Part shown: positions 1-5,025 of the stretch, piece after piece | Position numbering within the stretch: the first letter of the stretch is position 1 | Layout of the letters: every line of letters starts with the position of its first letter | NCBI GenBank assembly: GCA_020723725.1 | Contig: DYIG01000129.1 | Location: 1 to 5,025 of the forward strand | Length of the DNA: 5,025 nt | Direction: 5' to 3' | DNA from: Thermaerobacter marianensis | GTDB lineage: Bacteria > Bacillota > Sulfobacillia > DYIH01 > DYIG01 | Translations under genes and position numbers: made by a program | The notes under the pieces: model-generated | Told to the model about the DNA's origin: nothing | What the model saw: only the letters and a program-made list of their open reading frames with translations | Databases searched by the model: none

Positions 1-2338
1 AGGAAGCGCCGTACGTGGAGACGTGCCTCCCGTGAAGGGACCAGCGTGTCACCTCCGGCGTGCCCTGGTCAGAAAATGAGGTAACAGCCCCGAAGAAGCG
101 GCTCAGCGGGGCAGCCTCATCGGCCCCGTCCCGGTAAACCGAGCTCTGGTGGCACTTGAAGCAGATCTCATCGGGGTCGACCAGACCCGGGCCAGCGGTG
201 TAAGGGTACTCCAGAATGTGGCGGTTGCGGGAGCCGTGCGGTCCGCGACGCCCGGCCCCTGAACCGTGGCAGTCGCTGCAATACACTACGCTTGAGGCAT
301 CCCAGCCGACGACAAACGAGCCTGGCGCGATACCGGGGTTGCGCCCCATCCCCTCAACCGGGTGGTAGGAGGCGTTGTTGGTATTGAACTCCACCGAAGG
401 GTCGTCTTGCTGGCCATAGGAGAGCAGGGGCCCGCCCGACGCCCCGTAACTGAAGGCAGAGTGGCATTTGTAACAGACCTCATACTCATAATCCGCCGAC
501 GATTTGTACACGTAGTCTGGAACCGTCCCGGGACCCCTGTTGATCACGCCCACCCCGCTGACATTCCGTAGAATAGCCAGGAGTCCGGGTTTCCCAGGGA
601 GGCTCCTGCCCACCCTGGCGCTGTTGGCGGCGTGGACATCGTGGCAGTCCCAGCATTCAGCGTGTCTGCCCGCTGACGGCACATCGGAATAGCCCTCCGT
701 ATTGGAATGCGCTCCATTAATGTCCTGCACGGGGTGGTAGTAAGCGTAGTCGCCTTTGCTGACACCCAGGGCAGCGGGGTCAACGTCACTATATATAGAA
801 CGGTGACAGTCCGCGCAGACCGGGTTGTCCTCCCGGAAATTGAGGAGGTTAGGGTTCTCGGACCCGTGGGATGAAGGCGCATGGCACAAAGCGCAACCGC
901 TTGAAAGGGTTGCCTTCGTTGAATCACCCCACACCGAGTCCTTGTCGTACCCGGTCAGGTTGGTGGTCACCGACCATATCGGCCAGAGGATGCTGTAAGG
1001 GACCACTGTCGTGCTATCGGCGATCTCGCGCGGCGGGTTGGCGCTGTGACAGCGCAGGCAGAACCCTGAGTATTCGCCAGGGCCGTAAGGGTAAAGGCTC
1101 TTGGTGTTCCAGGGGTCGCTGACCTTATTGGTCTTGGTGACATTATGGGGGCCGTGGCAACTGGTGCACTCCAGTTGGGCGCCCGTCTCCCCGTAGATGT
1201 CGTGTCGGGATACTATATTGGCACCATTGAACTGCGACAGGGTGTCCGACCCCGGCAAGACACCGCTATTGTGGCATCTGAAGCAGGCCTCTTCCTCGGC
1301 GTTGTTCATCAGCCACCTGCCCTTGGCCGCGTGTTGGTCATGGCAACCGAGGCAGGGGATACCAGTACCGGAAGGCGGCTCCATAATGCTGCGCCCTGTC
1401 AAAGGGTCTATCGCATAGACGATTTCATGCACGGAATCGAGCGCCGTATGGTCGCCGCCTGTAAAACTGTAGTAATCGTAATACCCCGGTTTACTCGGGT
1501 CACCGCCCCAACCCCGGTCCACGGGGCCATGGCAGGCCAGGCAAAACGCCGCCCCGCCGAATACCTTTTCGCCGGTTAACAGATCAAACTGCCGCAGAAG
1601 CCTTGGGTAGACCCCGGTGCCATCGGCTTTTTTATCCCCGTGCACGTTGTGGCAGGCAGTGCAGTTCAGGAAGGGATTGACCATGGGGTTTCCCGTGCCC
1701 ATAACGGGGTGGAAACTGGTATTCCCGCTCAAAAAAGCATATTGCCCCTTGATGTTGCTGATGGCACCTGTCCCGTCGTGACATGAGAAACAGAGGGAGG
1801 CCACCACAGGCGTGGCGCCAACCGGCGCATCCGTGGCAGACTTCAGCCCGCGCGGGGAGTAGGATGAATGGGTGCCGTGACAGATTGAACAGGCATTGGT
1901 GATGCGGGAATAAGCGCCGTGAGGGGAATTGAACAGACCTACCCTTATGCTGCCCTCAACGCCCGAGGTATTTGCGAACACCACGGCCGCCGAGCCCTCC
2001 ACCGAAGCAGGGTCTGACAATGGGTAGACCTTGAATTGAACGCTCACCTGACCGTCAACACCGGTAACAGCCGCATTAGGCGTCAACTCACCCAGTGTAG
2101 ACCTGAATTCAACCAGCTCACCAGGGATCGGAAACCCCGAGGTGTCGTAGACCAAAGCCGTGATCGTTGAAGTCGTGTGGCCATTGGCCGGTATGGCTGG
2201 CGGGGATGCTGTAATGCTCACGTAAGCAACAGCGGCCTGGACCGCTTTTACCCCGAAAAGCGCGCCAGACACTATGGCAATAAGCGTCCACACCACCCTC
2301 GCTGCCAGAGGACGCGTTAAACGAGACCCTGTGAACAT
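1..2338 (-). CDS. Exported multiheme c-type cytochrome with N-terminal Ig-like (Big_1) domain, 3' end outside window
   Basis: Likely an extracytoplasmic electron-transfer protein carrying many covalently bound haems. Seen: the frame is open from ATG at 2338 to the window edge (779 codons, no stop). Residues 1-35 look like a signal peptide: basic start, hydrophobic stretch VVWTLIAIVSGALFGV, cleavage probably after AVQA. Residues about 39-136 match the Big_1/invasin-type Ig-like pattern (ITASPPAIPANG, then VYDTSGFPIPG, VEFRSTLGEL and GVDGQVSVQF). From residue 150 there are 14 CXXCH haem sites, with first cysteines at 150, 183, 226, 266, 329, 352, 391, 427, 482, 508, 562, 622, 687 and 726. Known: doubled-CXXCH proteins act in periplasmic or surface electron transfer. 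Inferred: a surface or cell-wall location and a role in metal or extracellular respiration. The haem count is a minimum, and any C-terminal anchor is not visible. The ATG follows a GGGGGA ribosome binding site. Confidence 0.93.
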   Translation of the reverse strand, partial: MFTGSRLTRPLAARVVWTLIAIVSGALFGVKAVQAAVAYVSITASPPAIPANGHTTSTITALVYDTSGFPIPGELVEFRSTLGELTPNAAVTGVDGQVSVQFKVYPLSDPASVEGSAAVVFANTSGVEGSIRVGLFNSPHGAYSRITNACSICHGTHSSYSPRGLKSATDAPVGATPVVASLCFSCHDGTGAISNIKGQYAFLSGNTSFHPVMGTGNPMVNPFLNCTACHNVHGDKKADGTGVYPRLLRQFDLLTGEKVFGGAAFCLACHGPVDRGWGGDPSKPGYYDYYSFTGGDHTALDSVHEIVYAIDPLTGRSIMEPPSGTGIPCLGCHDQHAAKGRWLMNNAEEEACFRCHNSGVLPGSDTLSQFNGANIVSRHDIYGETGAQLECTSCHGPHNVTKTNKVSDPWNTKSLYPYGPGEYSGFCLRCHSANPPREIADSTTVVPYSILWPIWSVTTNLTGYDKDSVWGDSTKATLSSGCALCHAPSSHGSENPNLLNFREDNPVCADCHRSIYSDVDPAALGVSKGDYAYYHPVQDINGAHSNTEGYSDVPSAGRHAECWDCHDVHAANSARVGRSLPGKPGLLAILRNVSGVGVINRGPGTVPDYVYKSSADYEYEVCYKCHSAFSYGASGGPLLSYGQQDDPSVEFNTNNASYHPVEGMGRNPGIAPGSFVVGWDASSVVYCSDCHGSGAGRRGPHGSRNRHILEYPYTAGPGLVDPDEICFKCHQSSVYRDGADEAAPLSRFFGAVTSFSDQGTPEVTRWSLHGRHVSTYGAS
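149..1891 (-). repeat. Seven tandem doubled-CXXCH haem modules inside the cytochrome
   Basis: The 14 haem sites fall into seven pairs. The first site of each pair is followed closely by an extra histidine: CSICHGTH, CTACHNVH, CLGCHDQH, CTSCHGPH, CALCHAPSSH, CWDCHDVH, and CSDCH with PHG further on. The second site is plainer: CFSCHD, CLACHG, CFRCHN, CLRCHS, CADCHR, CYKCHS, CFKCHQ. This is the doubled-CXXCH motif pattern. After the second site of modules 1, 5 and 6 comes an aromatic-His-Pro-Val motif (FHPV or YHPV, histidines 210, 535 and 659). The repeats are diverged in sequence and are seen only at protein level. The extra histidines are candidate distal haem ligands (inference). Confidence 0.85.
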
Positions 2339-2342
2339 GCGC

Positions 2343-2349
2343 TTCCCCC
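2343..2349 (-). promoter_or_regulatory. Ribosome binding site of the cytochrome gene
   Basis: The minus strand reads GGGGGAA four bases before the ATG at 2338. It is a purine-rich, non-perfect Shine-Dalgarno match at usable spacing. It supports this ATG, which also begins a convincing signal peptide. Confidence 0.5.
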
Positions 2350-2396
2350 AGAACAAAGAAACCGATTACGCAACTGGCTAACAGTAGTAATCGGTT
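2350..2396 (-). promoter_or_regulatory. Inverted repeat with U-rich tail in the cytochrome leader (possible attenuator, terminator or operator)
   Basis: On the minus strand the arms AACCGATTAC (2396-2387) and GTAATCGGTT (2369-2360) are perfect 10-base complements around a 17-base loop. They are followed by TCTTTGTTCT (2359-2350) and then at once by the GGGGGAA ribosome binding site of the cytochrome. As RNA this would be a hairpin plus a U-rich stretch ending just before the translation start. It could terminate the EAL transcript, attenuate the cytochrome transcript, or serve as a DNA dyad bound by a regulator. The stem is only 40% G+C and the U-tract is interrupted, so strong intrinsic termination is doubtful. 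Confidence 0.5.
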
Positions 2397-2482
2397 AACT
2401 AGGGTTGATTGTTTTGTCGACGCCGTTTGGGCCAGCAGGCCGGAGATTGGCCTAAGATCTCGCCTCGTTCATCACAGTCCTG
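2397..2482. other. Rest of the gap between the EAL and cytochrome genes
   Basis: This noncoding stretch lies between the EAL stop codon and the cytochrome leader hairpin. On the minus strand it holds a short hairpin, AGGCC/GGCCT (2453-2449 and 2441-2437, 7-base loop), with no T-run after it. It also holds TCGACA (2420-2415), which resembles a -35 hexamer, but no good -10 box lies at the right distance. I could not define a promoter. I looked for the conserved GEMM c-di-GMP riboswitch core and did not find it. Confidence 0.4.
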
Positions 2483-3253
2483 TCAGAGGATAACGGAAAG
2501 GTGGCTAACCTGATCGGTCGGGTGTGGAACCCCTATAAGATAACCCTGGCCGTAATCCACGCCCAGTTCCTTTAGGATATGCAGCTTTTCCCATTTATCC
2601 ACTCCCTCACCTATGACCGCAATCCCCTGGTCATGCATTCTCTTCACCCAGTTCCTGACCGCAAACCGATGTTTTTCATTGGTGAGCATATTGGATACAC
2701 AGGACATGTCCAATTTGACAAAATCAGGCCTGGAGGAGAGCGCCGTCACGAAATCCACCGGCGTGACCATATCGTCCAGCGCGACCTTGAAACCCTCTTT
2801 CTGGATCGCATTGGTAACACTAGGCACCAGGTTTCCTTCATTTTTCTCCCTCCAGACCCTTTCCGTTAACTCAAAAACAACATCTTCAGGTTCAAACCCT
2901 GATTCCCTGATGGTATTGGTTAAGCGATATTTCAAGCCCACAGTGGAAATTATATCTACATTTATAAATAACTTTTGGCCCTTGGAGAGGGTTGAGGATT
3001 TTAATGACATGGCCAGGCGGAGAACCCCTTCATTAAATTCGGACTGAAGGCCTGCCTGTTCAATGGCCCATATCAGAACCGAGGCGTCGTATACTGAGCT
3101 GTTAACGGGGCCACGGGCGAGTATCTCGTATCCGAGGATCTTCTCGTTTTGGAGTGAGATAATCGGTTGAAGCAGAATTGTAACCTTGTTCTGTAGGACG
3201 GCTTCCCTGGCTGTCCTTAGTAAGTCTTTGCAACGTGTCTCCACCGACTCCAC
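2483..3253 (-). CDS. Stand-alone EAL-domain protein, c-di-GMP phosphodiesterase or c-di-GMP sensor
   Basis: EAL domains hydrolyse cyclic di-GMP to pGpG or, when inactive, bind it. Seen: a 256-residue protein that is almost all EAL domain, with no signal peptide, membrane segment, GGDEF or sensor domain, so probably cytosolic. The signature is EIL instead of EAL (E43, in GYEILARG). Other residues matching the catalytic set are N98 (LFINVD), E128 and E131 (ELTER), D160-D161 (ALDD), K180 (FVKLD), E216 (GEGV) and Q236 (GQGYLIG). Odd: loop 6, normally DDFGTGYSS, reads DDMVTPVDF at 160-168, lacking the glycines. Known: loop 6 helps metal and substrate binding and dimerisation, and degenerate versions often have weak or no activity. 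The start is GTG at 3253. An in-frame TAG lies at 3283-3281 with no ATG between, and a second GTG at 3244 is possible. The gene runs in the same direction as the cytochrome, 144 bases upstream of it. Confidence 0.9.
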   Translation of the reverse strand: MESVETRCKDLLRTAREAVLQNKVTILLQPIISLQNEKILGYEILARGPVNSSVYDASVLIWAIEQAGLQSEFNEGVLRLAMSLKSSTLSKGQKLFINVDIISTVGLKYRLTNTIRESGFEPEDVVFELTERVWREKNEGNLVPSVTNAIQKEGFKVALDDMVTPVDFVTALSSRPDFVKLDMSCVSNMLTNEKHRFAVRNWVKRMHDQGIAVIGEGVDKWEKLHILKELGVDYGQGYLIGVPHPTDQVSHLSVIL

Positions 3254-3262
3254 CTTTTCACA

Positions 3263-3268
3263 CTCCCT
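3263..3268 (-). promoter_or_regulatory. Ribosome binding site of the EAL gene
   Basis: The minus strand reads AGGGAG nine bases before the GTG at 3253. This favours that GTG over the second in-frame GTG at 3244, although AAGGTGGAG ahead of the latter is also purine-rich. Confidence 0.55.
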
Positions 3269-3351
3269 TTCTAATAAAAGCTACTAAACCATTTGGCTAG
3301 GTGGCAAATATTACCCTTTGAATTAATCGTATTTTTAAAAATGTTTTTACA

Positions 3352-3357
3352 TATACT
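3352..3357 (+). promoter_or_regulatory. Candidate -10 box of the ligase gene
   Basis: TATACT matches the TATAAT consensus at five of six positions. The hexamer 17 bases upstream (GTATTT) is a poor -35. The box ends nine bases before the ATG at 3367, so transcription from it would begin within a few bases of the start codon and leave essentially no 5' leader. No Shine-Dalgarno sequence is visible before that ATG, which fits. Confidence 0.35.
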
Positions 3358-3366
3358 TCCGCAGAA

Positions 3367-4242
3367 ATGATAAGTTTCCCGGTTTCCCCCATGCTTCCGG
3401 AAGAAACCCTCCCGTTTACCGATTCCCGTTTTATATTTGAGACCAAATGGGATGGAATCAGGTGCCTGGCCCACAGGGACGGGGATTCACTCATACTTCA
3501 AAGCCGAAACGGTTTGAATATGACGGCCTCCTTCCCGGAGATCCTGGCGCTTGGTTCCACCCTCCCCCCGGGCACGATTCTTGACGGGGAGATGATAAGT
3601 CTAGGCCCGAACGGCCTGCCCGATTTTGAATTCGTCATGCGCCGTTTCAACGCGAAAAGCCGCGGGATTATCGAACGGCTGAGCCAAACCATACCGGCTA
3701 CCTATGAGGTCTTTGACGTTTTACAACACGAGGGTGAAGTGGTTATCAACAGGCCCCTTGAAGACCGAAAGGGGCTTCTTTCAAAATTGGAGCTCCCCCC
3801 TGCCTGTCGCTTGACCGGCTGGGTGCCAACCGAAGGTGAAAGGCTCTTTGAGGCGGTGCGGAAATTGGGTCTGGAAGGGGTGGTGGGGAAACTCATAGAC
3901 AGCAGGTATGAACCCGGCAAGCGCAGCCTGTCCTGGCGCAAGGCTAAGAACTACAGGGACGTCGAAGCATCCCTCCTGGGGTTCCGCACGTCCCCTTTCA
4001 GCATCGTCGTGGGGGATCCCCCCAGGGACGTGAAGGGGGTGCTGGAGCATTCCATCCCACAGGCCGTCTCCCATCTGGTCATGGAAGCCGCGCGCAAAGG
4101 GCTGGCAATTGGCATCGAAGACCGCACCGTTTGGCTGAAACCGTTTTTGCGCTGCCGGGTCCGGATCAGCGGGGTGGCCTGGTCAGGCAGGTTCAGGGAG
4201 CCCCGTTTTATAGGATTATCCTCGCCGTTTGGTTCAGAATGA
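3367..4242 (+). CDS. ATP-dependent DNA ligase, stand-alone LigD-type ligase domain
   Basis: Seals DNA nicks or breaks through an enzyme-adenylate, in the cytosol. Seen: 291 residues with the nucleotidyltransferase motifs in order: motif I KWDGIR (catalytic K27, R32), SRNG (46-49), motif III LDGEM (72-76), motif IIIa YEVFDVL (113-119), motif IV EGVVGK (170-175) and motif V WRKAK (190-194). An OB-fold follows and ends with FLRCRVRISG and FREPRFIGL, which resembles the ligase part of Bacillus-type LigD. Known: such ligases work with Ku and a LigD polymerase in bacterial end joining. Neither partner gene is in the window, so an NHEJ role is inference, and other repair is possible. No polymerase or phosphoesterase domain is fused. 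The start is ATG 3367, the first ATG after an in-frame TGA at 3319; its N-terminus (SPMLPE) fits the family. The 3' end overlaps feoB by 35 bases, convergently. Confidence 0.93.
   Translation: MISFPVSPMLPEETLPFTDSRFIFETKWDGIRCLAHRDGDSLILQSRNGLNMTASFPEILALGSTLPPGTILDGEMISLGPNGLPDFEFVMRRFNAKSRGIIERLSQTIPATYEVFDVLQHEGEVVINRPLEDRKGLLSKLELPPACRLTGWVPTEGERLFEAVRKLGLEGVVGKLIDSRYEPGKRSLSWRKAKNYRDVEASLLGFRTSPFSIVVGDPPRDVKGVLEHSIPQAVSHLVMEAARKGLAIGIEDRTVWLKPFLRCRVRISGVAWSGRFREPRFIGLSSPFGSE
4208..4242. other. Convergent 3' overlap of the ligase and feoB coding regions
   Basis: The last 35 bases of the plus-strand ligase (through TGA at 4240-4242) are also the last 35 bases of minus-strand feoB (through TAA at 4210-4208). 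No intergenic terminator fits between them, so each transcript probably runs into the other gene. Confidence 0.85.
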
Positions 4243-5025
4243 GCGTGGCAGCCATAGCCACCCCAAGCGGTATAAGGAAGGCGAACATGCTCCAGCGCGC
4301 CCCGTATTCCCTCCATATGGTGTAAAGGGTAGTGGCGCATGGGTAGTGAAGAAGGGAAAAAAACATCACGCAAACCGCAGTCAGTCCGGTCCAGCCCTGA
4401 GAGGAGAGGATCGGCGCCAGCGCGTCCAGACCCCCGGGCTCAACAAGCGTTCCCGCGCTCATGTAACTCATCAGGGTTAAGGGGAGTACGATTTCGTTTG
4501 CCGGCAGACCCAAAATGAATGCCCCGAGGATGTGCCCGTCAAGACCCATCGCCCTGGCCGGCAGGTCCAGGGCAGAGGTCAGGTATCCAAGGAGGCTGGC
4601 ATCCCCCGAACCGGTGTGAACCAGGACCCAGATGACCGCGCCAGCCGGGGCGGCCACGGTGATGGCGCGCCACAATACCTTAACCATACGGTCAGCAATG
4701 GAACGGAACATCACCCTGCCCACCTGCGGCACCCGGTAAGGGGGGATCTCCAAGGCGAAAAAGGATGGCAAACCCCTCAAGAGGGTGCGGGAAAGTACCC
4801 AGGAGACCACGAAGGTGGTTGTCACACCCGCCAGCACCAGCAGCACCATCCAGGCGGAGGCCACCACCGCCGAGGCACTGCCCCGGAAAGCACCGCCAAC
4901 GAATATCGCCGACAGGGTCAGCAAGGTCGGGTACCGGCCGTTACACGGGACAAGGGTGTTGGTCAGGACAGCAATCATCCTCTCCCTGGGGGATTCGATT
5001 ATACGGCACGCGCTCACCCCGGCCG
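4208..5025 (-). CDS. feoB: Ferrous iron transport protein B, C-terminal membrane part, 5' end outside window
   Basis: FeoB moves Fe(II) across the cytoplasmic membrane, powered or gated by an N-terminal G domain that lies outside this window. Seen: about 272 codons open to the right edge, ending in TAA at 4208-4210. The upstream frame reads AGVSACRIIESPRER, an internal FeoB motif, so the GTG at 5017 is a valine codon and not a start. Both gate cysteines are present: VPCNGRYP (C25, counting from the 5017 codon) and LHYPCATTLYTI (C227). FALEIPPYR (87-95) and LGLPANEIVLPL (169-180) are also typical. Hydrophobic stretches near 31-44, 51-80, 114-134, 163-189, 210-233 and 243-262 are likely membrane segments. 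The family is usually about 600-800 residues, so roughly the last third is here. The subtype resembles FeoB of Clostridia and some deltaproteobacteria (recollection, not searched). No feoA is visible. Confidence 0.92.
   Translation of the reverse strand, partial: AGVSACRIIESPRERMIAVLTNTLVPCNGRYPTLLTLSAIFVGGAFRGSASAVVASAWMVLLVLAGVTTTFVVSWVLSRTLLRGLPSFFALEIPPYRVPQVGRVMFRSIADRMVKVLWRAITVAAPAGAVIWVLVHTGSGDASLLGYLTSALDLPARAMGLDGHILGAFILGLPANEIVLPLTLMSYMSAGTLVEPGGLDALAPILSSQGWTGLTAVCVMFFSLLHYPCATTLYTIWREYGARWSMFAFLIPLGVAMAATLILNQTARIIL

Larger units (their letters stand above)
3254..3366. promoter_or_regulatory. AT-rich divergent intergenic region between the EAL and ligase genes
   Basis: These 113 bases must hold the start signals of both divergent genes. 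The stretch 3306-3357 is far richer in A+T than the flanking genes. It contains a perfect 12-base palindrome, ATTTTTAAAAAT, at 3331-3342. For the plus strand there is a good -10 hexamer TATACT at 3352-3357. For the minus strand TTGCCA (3307-3302) resembles a -35 box, but the matching -10 is weak. A regulator bound at the palindrome could affect both genes (inference). Confidence 0.45.

Noticed and set aside
788..798. CTATATATAG palindrome
   Set aside because: It lies inside the cytochrome coding region and encodes residues S-I-Y-S just after haem site 10. A regulatory role is unlikely.
544..927. 127-codon open frame on the minus strand
   Set aside because: It is in a different frame of the same strand as the cytochrome, whose frame carries haem sites C482, C508 and C562 through this stretch. 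The product is low-complexity and rich in Thr and Arg.
1145..1579. 144-codon open frame on the plus strand
   Set aside because: It lies wholly inside the cytochrome gene on the opposite strand. The minus frame shows regular CXXCH motifs there, and the plus-strand product has no recognisable domain.
2415..2420. -35 box of a cytochrome promoter (TCGACA on the minus strand)
   Set aside because: It is close to TTGACA, but the hexamer 17 bases downstream (TAACCG) is a poor -10 and neighbouring spacings are no better.
2339..2482. GEMM-type c-di-GMP riboswitch ahead of the cytochrome
   Set aside because: Considered because such riboswitches precede multiheme cytochromes in some anaerobes. The conserved core sequences (such as GGCAAACC and GACGCAAAGC) are absent.
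2613..3047. 144-codon open frame on the plus strand opposite the EAL gene
   Set aside because: The minus-strand EAL frame has conserved catalytic motifs throughout. The plus frame shows no family features.
3951..4373. 140-codon open frame on the minus strand across the ligase and feoB ends
   Set aside because: It overlaps the motif-bearing ligase on one side and feoB on the other in a different frame. It has no recognisable domain.
4208..5017. A complete 269-residue membrane protein starting at GTG 5017
   Set aside because: The frame continues to the window edge with FeoB-like residues upstream of the GTG, so this is the end of a larger FeoB.

Overview
The window holds four protein genes and no RNA gene, insertion sequence or CRISPR array that I can see. 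From left to right they are: a large multiheme c-type cytochrome (minus strand, running off the left edge); a stand-alone EAL-domain protein (minus strand); an ATP-dependent DNA ligase (plus strand); and the C-terminal third of a FeoB ferrous-iron transporter (minus strand, running off the right edge).

The organism is most likely an anaerobic, respiring bacterium. A Clostridia/Peptococcaceae-type Firmicute fits best. This is inferred from three things: the short stand-alone ligase whose C-terminal domain resembles the Bacillus-type NHEJ ligase, the FeoB subtype with a PCNGRYP gate and a LPANEIVLP motif, and an exported doubled-CXXCH cytochrome. A deltaproteobacterial or other anaerobic lineage is not excluded.

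Layout. 1-2338 encodes a signal peptide, a Big_1-type Ig-like domain and at least 14 CXXCH haem sites, arranged as seven consecutive doubled modules. 2339-2482 is a 144-base gap with a clear hairpin (10-bp arms) directly ahead of the cytochrome ribosome binding site. 2483-3253 is the EAL gene, which starts at GTG and has a complete catalytic residue set but a degenerate loop 6. 3254-3366 is an AT-rich divergent intergenic region with a 12-bp palindrome and a good -10 box very close to the ligase ATG. 3367-4242 is the ligase. 4208->5025 is FeoB, whose 3' end overlaps the ligase 3' end by 35 bases in convergent orientation.

Working together: a plausible but unproven link is extracellular electron transfer (cytochrome), iron supply for haem (FeoB) and c-di-GMP signalling tied to surface life (EAL). 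The ligase does not obviously belong to that theme. I see no operon covering all the genes and no clear evidence of a wholly new system. The most interesting points are the Ig-haem fusion, the hairpin leader of the cytochrome, the EAL loop 6, and the possibly leaderless ligase.
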